A stretch of 51,628 nt of DNA, taken from the NCBI GenBank assembly GCA_022843955.1, contig JALHMQ010000031.1, positions 1-51,628 on the forward strand, read 5' to 3'. A model generated the notes under the pieces. That model was not told the origin of the DNA. It saw only the letters and a list, made by a program, of their open reading frames with translations, and searched no databases. Both the position numbers and the translations under genes were made by a program. Every line of letters begins with the position of its first letter. The stretch's first letter is position 1. The DNA is from Burkholderiaceae bacterium. Its GTDB lineage: Bacteria > Pseudomonadota > Gammaproteobacteria > Burkholderiales > Burkholderiaceae_F. Below are positions 12,101-25,946 of the stretch, piece after piece.

Positions 12101-12716
12101 CGCGCTCGATGAACTGACCACTTCGCGCGAGCGCAAGAACTACCTCGACGCGCAGTCGACCGACCTGAAGTCGGCGATCGGCACGCTGGAAGATGCGATC
12201 CGCAAGATTGACCGCGAGACGCGCGATCTCCTGGCCAATACCTTCGAACAGGTGAACAGGCAGTTCGGCCTGCTGTTTCCGACGCTGTTCGGCGGTGGTG
12301 AGGCGCGCCTGATGATGACCGGAGAAGAGATCCTCGATGCTGGCGTGCAGGTGATGGCGCAGCCGCCGGGCAAGCGCAACAGCACGATCCACCTCCTGTC
12401 CGGTGGCGAGAAGGCACTGACCGCGACCGCGTTGGTGTTCGCGCTGTTCAAGCTCAACCCGGCGCCGTTCTGCCTGCTCGACGAGGTCGATGCACCGCTG
12501 GACGACGCCAACACCGACCGCTTCTGCAACCTGGTGAAGTCGATGACCGGCACCGCGGGCGAGCCGGGTACGCAGTTCCTGTTCATCACGCACAACAAGA
12601 TCTCGATGGAGATGGCCGAGCAGCTGGTCGGCGTCACGATGCAGGAGCAGGGCGTCTCGCGCATCGTCGCGGTCGACATCGATACCGCGCAGCGGCTGAC
12701 CGCCGAGGCGGCCTGA
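9177..12716 (+). CDS. smc: Chromosome segregation protein SMC
   Basis: A 1179-residue structural-maintenance-of-chromosomes ATPase that organises and compacts DNA with kleisin partners (ScpA/ScpB, not in this window). The N-terminal head has Walker A GPNGCGKSN (31-39). Two long Gln/Glu/Arg-rich coiled coils flank a Gly-rich hinge (about 500-660). The C-terminal head has signature LLSGGEKA (about 1073) and Walker B FCLLDEVDAPLDD (about 1098). Translation starts at the GTG at 9177, giving MRLRQIKLAGFKSF, the family start. zipA and ligA follow on the same strand, an order common in Betaproteobacteria. Very long reverse-strand frames inside this gene are GC-bias shadows. Confidence 0.97.
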   Translation: MRLRQIKLAGFKSFADPIHIDVPGALVGVVGPNGCGKSNVIDAVRWVLGESKASELRGESMQDVIFNGSGNRKPAGRASVELAFDNADGRILGEWGRFAEISVKRVLTRDGASSYYINNQTVRRRDVQDMFLGTGLGPRAYAIIGQGMISRIIEARPEELRVFLEEAAGVSKYKERRRETENRLSDTRDNLTRVEDIVRELDAQIGKLEQQAEVAQRYRDLQARHDEQQQLLWLTRKRDAQAEQERVAKDIEQRGVALESHLADLRAAERALEELRAAHYASGDAVHAAQGEVFKINAEIGKLESEIRMIVDGRARLVAQIDSLSTNRLRRSTEADDLRRRAAEFQRQFDAGGERLEIARSQAEEHEAGLPTFEEAYQQAREALTRTRADAAMAEQSIEAAGTEQRTIDRQLSALQQRRDRLAEERRQLGHPDEARLAQLTTEVERLQGELDGAAVRLQDADDRAPQMQSERQAQLDARTRDTDALARLEARLVALRDLQAKVEADEKLDPWLRAQGLESLPRLFKKLQVEPGWEMAFESVLRERIEGLEVGRLDSLGGLAGNAPPARVSFYATAGAVAGDSSSLAGFARLADRVRGHDAALAAVLNDWLAGVYVADDIAQALAARSQLPPGAQLVVKGGHLVSRHAVRFYAADDRKSGLLARRQEIENIEREVRAQKLLVEQASAALVRAEAALRQVQEAQQQERQVVERVRNQLHGVQIEAVRLSEMIERVNHRAGQIEGELVEVTTHEEELRAQRGEADSRFEQLDQELGSRQEAVESARVAYEAADARLREAREARQRLQSEASRVQIEMNSARDRAADLNQAAGVAAGDAEKFDADIELAQLEVAKLDDSAVRGGLDQWLAQRGEAEALLAQARSRQDDLAQQLRAKDEQRLTLERDVQPKREKITELQLKEQAARMNAEQFAEQLAEAKADEAALLARLQAQPVRSAALQAEIVRLAAEIEALGAVNLAALDELTTSRERKNYLDAQSTDLKSAIGTLEDAIRKIDRETRDLLANTFEQVNRQFGLLFPTLFGGGEARLMMTGEEILDAGVQVMAQPPGKRNSTIHLLSGGEKALTATALVFALFKLNPAPFCLLDEVDAPLDDANTDRFCNLVKSMTGTAGEPGTQFLFITHNKISMEMAEQLVGVTMQEQGVSRIVAVDIDTAQRLTAEAA

Positions 12717-12738
12717 CCTTGTCTGCAAGCACGCGCGC

Positions 12739-16416
<3,678 letters not shown>

Positions 16417-17178
16417 ATGTACGCAATCATCGGCGGCAGCGGCCTGGCCAAGCTGTCCGCGCTATCCAACGTGCGGCGGCAGGTGATGCGCACGCCGTTC
16501 GGCGAACCTTCCGGCGCCATCACCATCGGCACCTTTGCTGGTCGCGACGTGGTGTTTTTGGCGCGGCATGGGTACGGCCATACGATCGCGCCGCACGAGA
16601 TCAATTACCGCGCCAACATCTGGTCGCTGAAGGAACTCGGGGTGCAAGGCGTGATCGCGGTGGCCACCGTGGGCGGCGTTCGCGCCGAGTACGGGCCTGG
16701 CACGCTGGTGGTGCCGGACCAGATCATCGATTACACGCACAGCCGCAAGAGCACGTTCTTCAGCGGCACCGATGCTGCGGTGGTGCACGTCGACTTCACC
16801 CAGCCGTATTCGGTGGGCCTGCGGGCGCTGCTGCTGTCGGCCGCGGCGCGCTGCGGTGAGCCGGTATTCGACGGCGGTGTCTATGCCTGCACCCAGGGTC
16901 CGCGCCTGGAAACGGCGGCCGAGATCGAGCGCATCGCGCGCGACGGCGGCGATCTGGTCGGCATGACGGGCATGCCGGAGGCGGCGTTGGCGCGCGAGGT
17001 CGACCTGGAGTACGCGGCACTGTGCGTAACCGTCAATCACGCGGCGGGCCGCGGCAGCAGCGCGCAGCGAATCGAGCTGAAGGAACTCGACGAAGTGATG
17101 CAGACGACAGTCAAGCGCGCCGTGTGCGTCCTCGACAGTGCGGTGTCGCATGCGCCAGCAGCGGGAGGCGCACCTTGA
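16417..17178 (+). CDS. S-methyl-5'-thioinosine phosphorylase (MTAP/PNP family)
   Basis: A 253-residue purine nucleoside phosphorylase-fold enzyme of the methylthioadenosine phosphorylase group. Conserved stretches are AIIGGSGL at the N-terminus, [20 protein letters not shown] and [17 protein letters not shown]. The base-binding loop reads VNHAAGRG rather than the Asp-containing loop of MTAP. The same Asn-type loop occurs in the Pseudomonas methylthioinosine phosphorylase, so 6-oxopurine specificity (methylthioinosine to hypoxanthine) is the better guess; this rests on motif reading. AAGGA six bases before the ATG is the ribosome binding site. The stop overlaps the def start by four bases. Confidence 0.83.
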   Translation: MYAIIGGSGLAKLSALSNVRRQVMRTPFGEPSGAITIGTFAGRDVVFLARHGYGHTIAPHEINYRANIWSLKELGVQGVIAVATVGGVRAEYGPGTLVVPDQIIDYTHSRKSTFFSGTDAAVVHVDFTQPYSVGLRALLLSAAARCGEPVFDGGVYACTQGPRLETAAEIERIARDGGDLVGMTGMPEAALAREVDLEYAALCVTVNHAAGRGSSAQRIELKELDEVMQTTVKRAVCVLDSAVSHAPAAGGAP

Positions 17179-17705
17179 TCCGCGAGATCCTGCGCATGGG
17201 CGATCCGCGCCTGCTGCGGGTGTCGGCGCCTGTCATTTCCTTCGGCGCCGACCTGCACGTGCTGATCGACGACATGTTCGAGACCATGCATGCCGCCGGT
17301 GGCGCCGGGCTGGCCGCGCCGCAGATCGGCGTACCGCTGCGGCTGGTGGTGTTTGGTTTCGACAAAGTGCAGCGCTATCCGGATGCACCGCCGGTGCCGC
17401 CGACCGTGCTGATCAATCCGGTGCTGACGCCGCTGTCGACCGACATGGAAGAGGGCTGGGAGGGCTGCCTGTCGGTGCCAGGACTGCGCGGTGTGGTGCC
17501 CCGGCACGCCCGGCTGCGCTACACGGGCGTCGATCAGCAACAGCAACCGATCGACCGCACCGTGGATGGCTTTCACGCGCGGGTTGTGCAGCACGAGGTT
17601 GATCACCTTGATGGCATTTTGTATCCGATGCGGGTTCGCGACTTCACCCGGTTTGGCTTCACCGACGTGCTGTTTCCGGAGCTTGCGGGTCAGGCGGACG
17701 ACTGA
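17175..17705 (+). CDS. def: Peptide deformylase
   Basis: A 176-residue metallo-hydrolase that removes the formyl group from nascent N-termini. All three family motifs are present: [18 protein letters not shown] (metal-binding Cys) and QHEVDHLDG (two metal-binding His and catalytic Glu). The TTG at 17175 is chosen because it gives [13 protein letters not shown] in line with homologs, overlaps the previous stop (TTGA), and follows a GGAGG at 17164-17168. The neighbouring mtiP/MOSC pairing suggests the accessory type of deformylase rather than the one paired with fmt. Confidence 0.93.
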   Translation: MIREILRMGDPRLLRVSAPVISFGADLHVLIDDMFETMHAAGGAGLAAPQIGVPLRLVVFGFDKVQRYPDAPPVPPTVLINPVLTPLSTDMEEGWEGCLSVPGLRGVVPRHARLRYTGVDQQQQPIDRTVDGFHARVVQHEVDHLDGILYPMRVRDFTRFGFTDVLFPELAGQADD

Positions 17706-18244
17706 TGGCGACCGTGGTTGCGGTTTGCGCGAGCCCGCTGCACGCTTTCTCCAAGGCGAGGCAACCGCAGATCCAGCTCGTCGCGGGCTCAGGCGTCGAC
17801 GGCGATGCACATGCCGGCGCCACCGTGAAGCATCGCTCGCGCGTCGCGCGCGATCCGACCCAGCCCAACCTGCGGCAGGTTCACCTGCTGCATGTCGAGA
17901 TGCTGGCCATCCTGGCGTGTCTGGGCCATGAGGTTTCCCCGGGCGACATCGGCGAGAACATCACCACGAGCGGGATCGACCTGCTGGCGCTGCCGCAGGG
18001 AACGATCCTGCGGTTCGGCAGCGGCGGTGCCGTGCGCATCACCGGCCTGCGCAATCCCTGCGGCTAGCTGGATGCGTTCCAGCCGGGGTTGCGGGCCGCC
18101 TTGCTCGGTCGCACCGACGCCGGCGGACTGGTGCGCAAGGCGGGCGTGATGGCGGTGGTTCACGCCGACGGGGCGGTGCGCGAAAGCGACGCGATCACCC
18201 TGGAACTGCCGCCGATGCCGCACGCGGTGCTGCTGCCGGTCTGA
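17705..18244 (+). pseudogene. MOSC-domain protein interrupted by an in-frame TAG
   Basis: The frame from the ATG at 17705 (overlapping the def stop by one base) encodes a MOSC domain with GVDGDAHAG, RQVHLLHVE and GDIGENITTSGIDL. TAG at 18065-18067 stops it after 120 residues, directly after GLRNPCG. Reading on in the same frame gives LDAFQPGLRAALLGRTDAGG and runs to TGA at 18242-18244, for about 179 residues, the expected family length. The usual motif is NPC-x-Gln-Leu, so the TAG most likely replaced a CAG. MOSC domains are linked to molybdenum-cofactor sulfur handling. This is either a true nonsense mutation or a sequencing error; the rest of the frame is intact. Confidence 0.82.
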
Positions 18245-18259
18245 TGGCGCGCTGGCCGC

Positions 18260-20815
18260 TCAGTTGGCCAGTGCGGCGAGCAGATCCGTTTCCAGCTGCA
18301 ACTGTTCGCGCAGCGAGTTCAGGCCGCTGCCATCGATCAGGAACACGTCCTCGACGCGCTCGCCCAATGTGTTGATCTTGGCGGTCTGCACGTTGACCTG
18401 ATGCTGCGCCAGCACGCGGGTGATCGAATACAAGAGGCCGACGCGGTCGGTCGCGGTGATCGACAGCAGGTACGCCTGGCCCCGTTCGTCGGGCTGCAGA
18501 TGCACGTCGGGCGATACCGGAAAGTGGCGGGAGTGGCGCGACAGCCGGCCTTTGACCGGCTCCGGCAACGCCGATTCGGTGCTGATCCGCTCGGTCAGCT
18601 CGCGCTCGATGCGCGCCAGCACCTCGCGATAATGGCCGGCGCGTCCATGGTCGGTGACCAGGAAGGTATCGAGTGCGTAGCCGTGGCGCGTGGTGTGAAT
18701 GCGGGCATCCAGGATGCTCAGGTTGCGGCTGTCGAAGAAGCCGCAGACCCGCGCGAACAGATCTTTCTGGTCGCGCACGTAGATCAGGACCTCGATTCCT
18801 TCGCCCGCCGCCGAAAGCCTCACCCGCACGATCGGCTTGGGGGTGTCGACGTGCGCGAGCAGGGTCCGCGCATGCCAGGCAATGTCCTTGGCTGAGTGGC
18901 GCATGAAGTAGACGACGTCGAGCTGCTGCCAGAGCGCCTCGTGGGCTTTCTCGGTCAGGCCATACAGCTGCAGCACGCGCAGCGCCTCGCGCTTGCGATT
19001 CTCCAGCTCGGCGTTCGGGTGCACGGCCTCGCCGCCCAGCATCCGCCGGGTCTGGCGGAACAGGTCCTCGAGCAGGCGCGCCTTCCAGTTGTTCCACACC
19101 TTGGGGCTGGTGCCGCGGATGTCCGCCACCGTGAGCAGGTAGAGCGCGATCAGGCGGCGCTCGTTCCCGGGGATGCGAGCGAAACGTTCAATCACCTTGG
19201 GATCGGCGATGTCCTGCTTCTGCGCCACCTGGGACATGGTGAGGTGGTGCTCGACCAGGAAGCACACCAGCGACGTGTCGTCGCGCGACAGGCCATGTCG
19301 CCGGCAGAAGCGATAGGCGTCCCGCTTGCCGAGCTTGCTGTGATCACCGCCACGGCCCTTGGCTATGTCATGGAACAGGGCGGCGACGTACAGCAGCCAG
19401 GGCTTGTCGAAGTCGGCAATCAACTGGCTGCAGAGCGGGTACTCATGGGCGAACTTCGACAACGCAAAGCGGCGCAAATTGCGCACCACCATCATGATGT
19501 GCTGGTCCACGGTGTACACGTGGAACAGGTCGTGCTGCATTTGGCCGACGATGCGGCGGAACACCGGCAGATAGCGGCCCAGGATTGCCCACTGGTTCAT
19601 GCGGCGCAGCTCGTGCGTCACTCCCAGGGGCTGCTGCAGGATGGCAAGGAACGTCTGCCGGTTCACCGGATCGGCGCGGAACTTCGCGTCGATGCGGTCG
19701 CGCGCGTGCCACAGCGCGCGCAGCAGGCGCGCCGACATGCCCTTGAGTTCGCGGTGCTGCGACAGCAGAAGGAAGCCGCGCAAGATGGCATTCGGTTCAC
19801 GCTCGAGTGCCTGGTCGTCATCGATGTCGAGGAACTCGTCGCGGGCGACGAAAACGGCGTCGATGCGCGTCGCCGGCACGTCCTCGCGCGGAAAGACATG
19901 CCGCTCGATGTTCTGCAGGACGATCGTGTTGAGCTGCGTGACCAGCTTGGCCGCGCGGTAATAGCGCTGCATCAGCACTTCGCTGGCTCGCCGGGCGCCG
20001 GTGGCCTGGATCCCGGCACTCGCCGCCACTGCGTTCTGCACGTCGAACACGAGCCGATCTTCGCGCCGACCCGCCACGATGTGCAGGCGGGCACGTATCT
20101 CCTTCAAGACGCGCTCATTGCGCCGGAGCATTGCATGCTCCTCCGGCGTGATCAGTTGTCGGCGCAGCAGTTCCGACCACGATTCGCCTAGCCCGGACGC
20201 ACGCCCAAGCCACAGCAACGCCTGCAGGTCGCGCAAGCCTCCCGGGCTTTCCTTGCAGTTCGGTTCAAGGCTGTAGGGCGTGTCCTGGAACTTGGTGTGG
20301 CGCTGCTGCTGTTCCAGCAGCTTGGCGCGGAAGAAGGTGGGTGGATCGAAGCACGTCTCGACCGCCTGAACGAACTGCTCGTAGCGGGCGCGCGGTCCTG
20401 CAAGATGGCGCGATTCAAGCAGCGCGGTCAGCACGGTGACGTCGCGCCGCGCCTCATCCTCGCATTCGGCCACGGTGCGCACGCTGTGGCCCAGGTGCAG
20501 GCCAAGATCCCACAGTTGACCGACCAGGCGCTCGATGCTCTCGCGCTGCGCATCGTCTGGCGCGTCGGCGGTGAGAATGAGCACGTCGACGTCAGAATGA
20601 GGAAACAGCTCGGCTCGGCCGTAGCCGCCGACGGCGATCAGGGTGGCGTGGCGAGTGACGCCGGTCTCCCGCGCAACCCGTTCGAGCAGTCGATCGACGC
20701 TGCGCGACAGGCCGCGCAGAAGCGGCGCCACTTTGCCGCTTTGGAGGAACTGGGAGATGAGCAATTCGCGCTGTGCGCGCAATTCATCCCGGAGCGAGAA
20801 GCCGACGTCGTTCAT
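18260..20815 (-). CDS. glnD: Bifunctional PII uridylyltransferase/uridylyl-removing enzyme
   Basis: An 851-residue nitrogen sensor that adds UMP to or removes it from PII proteins according to glutamine level. The nucleotidyltransferase motif GGYGRAELFPHSDVD is at 63-77. The HD phosphohydrolase domain with LFHDIAKGRGGDHS lies near 480. Two ACT domains are at the C-terminus (about 675-750 and 775-850), the second containing DRVGLLYSITRVLAQ. The start is the ATG at 20815 (MNDVGFSLRDELR); the frame is open further upstream through map but has no homology there. It begins 17 bases after the map stop and is probably co-transcribed with it. Confidence 0.95.
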   Translation of the reverse strand: MNDVGFSLRDELRAQRELLISQFLQSGKVAPLLRGLSRSVDRLLERVARETGVTRHATLIAVGGYGRAELFPHSDVDVLILTADAPDDAQRESIERLVGQLWDLGLHLGHSVRTVAECEDEARRDVTVLTALLESRHLAGPRARYEQFVQAVETCFDPPTFFRAKLLEQQQRHTKFQDTPYSLEPNCKESPGGLRDLQALLWLGRASGLGESWSELLRRQLITPEEHAMLRRNERVLKEIRARLHIVAGRREDRLVFDVQNAVAASAGIQATGARRASEVLMQRYYRAAKLVTQLNTIVLQNIERHVFPREDVPATRIDAVFVARDEFLDIDDDQALEREPNAILRGFLLLSQHRELKGMSARLLRALWHARDRIDAKFRADPVNRQTFLAILQQPLGVTHELRRMNQWAILGRYLPVFRRIVGQMQHDLFHVYTVDQHIMMVVRNLRRFALSKFAHEYPLCSQLIADFDKPWLLYVAALFHDIAKGRGGDHSKLGKRDAYRFCRRHGLSRDDTSLVCFLVEHHLTMSQVAQKQDIADPKVIERFARIPGNERRLIALYLLTVADIRGTSPKVWNNWKARLLEDLFRQTRRMLGGEAVHPNAELENRKREALRVLQLYGLTEKAHEALWQQLDVVYFMRHSAKDIAWHARTLLAHVDTPKPIVRVRLSAAGEGIEVLIYVRDQKDLFARVCGFFDSRNLSILDARIHTTRHGYALDTFLVTDHGRAGHYREVLARIERELTERISTESALPEPVKGRLSRHSRHFPVSPDVHLQPDERGQAYLLSITATDRVGLLYSITRVLAQHQVNVQTAKINTLGERVEDVFLIDGSGLNSLREQLQLETDLLAALAN

Positions 20816-20832
20816 GACGCGGGCGGCTTGGA

Positions 20833-21666
20833 TCAGGCCGGTGCGAGGAAGGCGCCCGACCTTGCGCCCGAGGCGATGGCCGGCGGCTCCGGCATCCCGG
20901 GCGACGTGGTCAGAATCTCGTAGCCGTCGGCAGTGACCAGCACCGTGTGCTCCCACTGAGCGGACAGGGAGTGGTCCTTGGTCACGATGGTCCAGCCGTC
21001 CGACAGTTCCTTGATCTCGCGCCGACCGGCGTTGATCATGGGCTCCACGGTGAAGGTCATGCCTGCGACCAACTGGTCCAGCGTCCCGGCGCGGCCGTAG
21101 TGGAGGACTTGCGGCTCCTCGTGGAACTTGCGGCCGATGCCATGTCCGCAGAACTCGCGCACCACGCTGAAGCCGTGCTTCTCGGCGTGGGCCTGGATGG
21201 CGGCGCCGATGTTGCCAAGAAACGCGCCGGGGCGGACCTCGGCGATGCCGAGCCACATGCATTCGTGGGTCACGTCACACAGGCGACGCGCCGCGATCGA
21301 GGGCTCACCGACGTAGAACATTCGGCTGGTGTCGCCGTGATAGCCGTCCTTGATCACCGTCACGTCGATGTTGACCACATCGCCGTTCTTCAGCACCTTG
21401 TCCCCGGGGATGCCGTGGCACACCTGATGGTTGACCGAGGTACAGATGGATTTCGGATACGGCCGATAGCCCGGAGGGGCATAGTTGAGCGGCGCGGGAG
21501 TGGTCCCCTGAACCGTGACCATGTAGTCATGGCACAGGCGGTCGATCTCGGCGGTCGACACCCCTGGCTTGACATGCGGAGTGATGAAATCGAGCACCTC
21601 GGCGGCCAGTCTGCCGGCAACGCGCATTCGCTCGATGTCTTCGGGTGACTTGATGACGATGGCCAT
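20833..21666 (-). CDS. map: Methionine aminopeptidase, type I
   Basis: A 277-residue cytosolic metalloprotease that removes the initiator methionine. The metal ligands lie in VNIDVTVIKDGYHGDTSRMF (two Asp), GHGIGRKFHEEP (His), FTVEPMIN (Glu) and QWEHTVLV (Glu). The N-terminus MAIVIKSPEDIERMR fits the family start at the ATG ending at 21666. Divergent from rpsB, as in many proteobacteria, so map and rpsB share a 292-base control region. Confidence 0.97.
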   Translation of the reverse strand: MAIVIKSPEDIERMRVAGRLAAEVLDFITPHVKPGVSTAEIDRLCHDYMVTVQGTTPAPLNYAPPGYRPYPKSICTSVNHQVCHGIPGDKVLKNGDVVNIDVTVIKDGYHGDTSRMFYVGEPSIAARRLCDVTHECMWLGIAEVRPGAFLGNIGAAIQAHAEKHGFSVVREFCGHGIGRKFHEEPQVLHYGRAGTLDQLVAGMTFTVEPMINAGRREIKELSDGWTIVTKDHSLSAQWEHTVLVTADGYEILTTSPGMPEPPAIASGARSGAFLAPA

Positions 21667-21710
21667 GGGATGTGAGGGAACCGCCGCCCGGGGCGCGATC
21701 GCAAAAACCG

Positions 21711-21717
21711 TATAATA
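21711..21717. promoter_or_regulatory. Candidate symmetric -10 element serving rpsB and map
   Basis: A consensus TATAAT (21711-21716) faces rpsB. The opposite strand over the same bases reads TATTAT (21717-21712), also a good -10, facing map with a leader of about 40 bases. No convincing -35 is seen on either side. Dyad-symmetric -10 boxes are known to drive divergent transcription. The rest of the 292-base gap is the rpsB leader. Confidence 0.55.
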
Positions 21718-21803
21718 GCCGGCTGCTTACGCTGCTTTCGGGTGCTCAACCTCTTCTTGGAAGGGGATTTGCGCCAGGAGTGGCTGCCAAACAAGGCCAG
21801 AAC

Positions 21804-21840
21804 GGAGGCCGAAATGGAGGCCGGAATGCGCGGCCGAAAT
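21804..21840 (+). repeat. GGAGGCCGAAAT repeats in the rpsB leader
   Basis: GGAGGCCGAAAT (21804-21815) is followed at once by GGAGGCCGGAAT (21816-21827). A partial third copy, CGGCCGAAAT, ends at 21840. They lie about 120-155 bases before the rpsB ATG, within the presumed leader RNA, where ribosomal protein S2 feedback control acts in other proteobacteria. Any link to that control is conjecture. Confidence 0.7.
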
Positions 21841-21958
21841 TGAGTTTGGTTTTTGTGAGCAAATCGCGCGCACCGTCACCCGAGGTGCTGCCCTTCCGCT
21901 GAAACGGTGGGCGGCGTCGACGGATGCGCAAGACCCCAACCTCGTCAGGAGTCAGGCA

Positions 21959-22708
21959 ATGTCAGTCACCATGCGTGAAATGCTGGAAGCAGGTGTCCAT
22001 TTTGGCCACCAGACCCGCTTCTGGAACCCGAAAATGGCCCAGTACATTTTCGGTCACCGCAACAAGATCCATATCGTCAATCTCGAGCGCACGCTCGAGA
22101 ACTTCCAGGAAGCCACCAAGTTCGTCCGACAGCTCACCGCCAACCGCGGCACCGTGCTGTTCGTCGGCACCAAGCGTCAGGCGCGCGACACCATCGTCGA
22201 GGAGGCGACCCGTGCCGGCATGCCGTTCGTCGACCAACGGTGGCTCGGCGGCATGCTGACCAACTTCAAGACGGTGAAAGTCTCGCTCAAGCGACTCAAG
22301 GAGATGGAGCAGCACCTCGAGGAGGGCGGACTTGAGCGCATGTCCAAGAAGGAAGGACTGACCTATCAGCGTGAGCACGACAAGCTTACGAAGTCGATTG
22401 GCGGCATCAAGGACATGAACGCGCTGCCGGATGCGATTTTCGTGATCGATGTCGGCTATCACAAGATCGCCATCCAGGAAGCCAAGAAGCTCGGCATCCC
22501 GGTGGTTGCCGTGGTCGACACCAATCACTCGCCCGAAGGCATTTCGCACGTGATTCCCGGAAACGACGACTCCAGTCGCGCAGTGCGCCTGTATGCCCGC
22601 GGGATCGCTGACGCCGTACTCGAAGGAAAAGCGCAAGCGATGGCCGGAGTGGTCGCTGTGGCTCAGGGCAGCGAGGAGTTCGTCGAGGTCGAACAGGGAG
22701 CCGCGTAA
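21959..22708 (+). CDS. rpsB: 30S ribosomal protein S2
   Basis: A 249-residue S2 with the canonical N-terminus [25 protein letters not shown], the [10 protein letters not shown] motif, and [16 protein letters not shown] and [10 protein letters not shown] near the C-terminal half. S2 docks on the small subunit with help from S1. AGGAG lies just before the ATG. tsf follows after a terminator-like hairpin, the standard rpsB-tsf arrangement. Confidence 0.99.
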   Translation: MSVTMREMLEAGVHFGHQTRFWNPKMAQYIFGHRNKIHIVNLERTLENFQEATKFVRQLTANRGTVLFVGTKRQARDTIVEEATRAGMPFVDQRWLGGMLTNFKTVKVSLKRLKEMEQHLEEGGLERMSKKEGLTYQREHDKLTKSIGGIKDMNALPDAIFVIDVGYHKIAIQEAKKLGIPVVAVVDTNHSPEGISHVIPGNDDSSRAVRLYARGIADAVLEGKAQAMAGVVAVAQGSEEFVEVEQGAA

Positions 22709-22781
22709 GCGCCGCGCCCCGGGTTGAGCGGGCAGGCGCGCACTCGCATGGTTGCAGCAGCCGCCACCCACCTCGACGATC

Positions 22782-22803
22782 AAGGGGCGCAAGCCCCTTT
22801 TTT
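22782..22803 (+). terminator. Intrinsic terminator/attenuator between rpsB and tsf
   Basis: AAGGGGC and GCCCCTT form a 7-base-pair stem closed by a GCAA (GNRA) tetraloop, followed directly by a T tract to 22803. It lies 74 bases after rpsB and 25 bases before tsf on the same strand. In E. coli a comparable partial terminator reduces tsf transcription relative to rpsB; the same role is likely here. Confidence 0.85.
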
Positions 22804-22827
22804 GCAGATTTTGATTCAGGAGTAGTC

Positions 22828-24457
<1,630 letters not shown>

Positions 24458-24562
24458 CTGCGCGTTTACAGCGGGCGCATGGCAGCTACAGGGTGAGTTC
24501 AGTCGCCGGCGCTGCCGGAGACAGTCGAAGACGGGGCCGCGAGCGCCCGGGAGGAGAACAGG

Positions 24563-25123
24563 ATGACGATTGCCGAGATCCGCAAGTCGACCGAGCAGAA
24601 GATGGTGAAGTCGGTGGATTCGCTCAAGCACGATCTGGCGAAGATTCGCACCGGTCGCGCCCATACCGGTCTGCTGGATCACATCCAGGTCGACTACTAC
24701 GGGTCCATGGTGCCGCTGTCGCAGGTCGGCAATGTCGGCCTGAGCGACGCGCGGACGATCACGGTGCAGCCGTACGAGAAGAAGCTCGTGCCGGTGATCG
24801 AGAAGGCGATCCGCGATTCGGACCTGGGCCTGAACCCGGCTTCGTCGGGTGATGTGATCCGGGTCCCCATGCCGGCGCTCACGGAAGAGCGCCGCAAGGA
24901 CCTCACCAAGGTCGTCAGGCATGAAGGCGAGAACGCCAAGGTGGCTGTGCGCAATCTGCGGCGCGACGCGATCGCTCACCTGAAAGAGATGCTGAAGAAG
25001 AAGGAAGTGTCGGAGGACGACGAACGTCGCGCGCAGGAAGACGTGCAGAAACTCACCGATCGCTTCATCGTCGACATCGACAAACTGATCGCCGAGAAGG
25101 AAAAGGAGATCCTGACTGTCTGA
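24563..25123 (+). CDS. frr: Ribosome recycling factor
   Basis: A 186-residue two-domain protein that, with EF-G, splits post-termination ribosomes. Recognisable stretches are [31 protein letters not shown], and the hinge and helical domain with [14 protein letters not shown]. The ribosome binding site is GGGAGGAG. The 105-base gap after pyrH holds no other gene and no convincing hairpin. Confidence 0.98.
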   Translation: MTIAEIRKSTEQKMVKSVDSLKHDLAKIRTGRAHTGLLDHIQVDYYGSMVPLSQVGNVGLSDARTITVQPYEKKLVPVIEKAIRDSDLGLNPASSGDVIRVPMPALTEERRKDLTKVVRHEGENAKVAVRNLRRDAIAHLKEMLKKKEVSEDDERRAQEDVQKLTDRFIVDIDKLIAEKEKEILTV

Positions 25124-25165
25124 AGGCAAGGTTGAGATGCCTTCTCGATGGACGGGAGCAAGTCA

Positions 25166-25939
25166 ATGACGCGAAACGCGGCGGACCGCCCCGCGGCGGT
25201 GCCTCGGCACGTTGCCATCATCATGGACGGCAACGGCCGCTGGGCCAATGCGCGTCACCTGCCGCGCGTGGCCGGCCACAATCGGGGCGTTGATGCGGTG
25301 CGCCGGGTGATGGAAGCGTGCGTCCGACGCGGGGTCGAGTACCTCACGCTGTTCGCCTTCAGCTCCGAGAATTGGCGTCGTCCCGCCGATGAGGTCTCCA
25401 CCTTGATGCGTCTGTTCATGACGGCACTGCAGAAGGAGGTGTCGAGGCTGAACGAGAATGGCGTCCGGCTGCGCGTTGCCGGAGACTTAGCCACGCTGGA
25501 GCCAGAACTGCAGCGCAGGATCACCCAAGCGCAAGCGCTCACCGAAGGCAATGCTCGCCTGAAGTTGACCGTCTGTGCCAGCTACGGCGGCCGCTGGGAC
25601 ATGATCAACGCGATGCGCTCGTTGCTCGCAGCCGATCCGTCGTTGGCCAATCGTCCTCAGGACATCGACGAGGCGAGCCTCGCACAGCACCTCGCGCTCG
25701 CCTTCGCGCCCGAGCCCGACCTGCTGATCCGTACCGGTGGCGAGCGGCGAATCAGCAACTTCATGCTCTGGCAACTTGCCTACGCCGAGTTGTACTTCAC
25801 CGACCAGTTGTGGCCGGATTTCGACGCCGTCTCCCTCGACGCGGCGCTGGCCTGGTACGCGCAGCGCGAACGGCGTTTCGGCCGGACCAGCCAGCAGGTC
25901 GGCGCGCCACCCGTCCCCGCGCCGGTCGCGCCGGCATGA
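25166..25939 (+). CDS. uppS: Undecaprenyl diphosphate synthase (cis-prenyltransferase)
   Basis: A 257-residue enzyme that extends farnesyl diphosphate to C55 undecaprenyl diphosphate, the lipid carrier for peptidoglycan and O-antigen. The catalytic Asp is in [10 protein letters not shown] (residues 18-27). [14 protein letters not shown] and [15 protein letters not shown] are the other family signatures. Two in-frame ATGs exist at 25148 and 25166; the second is preferred because GGGAG sits at proper distance before it. A Pro/Ala-rich tail follows the catalytic domain. Confidence 0.97.
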   Translation: MTRNAADRPAAVPRHVAIIMDGNGRWANARHLPRVAGHNRGVDAVRRVMEACVRRGVEYLTLFAFSSENWRRPADEVSTLMRLFMTALQKEVSRLNENGVRLRVAGDLATLEPELQRRITQAQALTEGNARLKLTVCASYGGRWDMINAMRSLLAADPSLANRPQDIDEASLAQHLALAFAPEPDLLIRTGGERRISNFMLWQLAYAELYFTDQLWPDFDAVSLDAALAWYAQRERRFGRTSQQVGAPPVPAPVAPA

Positions 25940-25946
25940 GGTCGGC

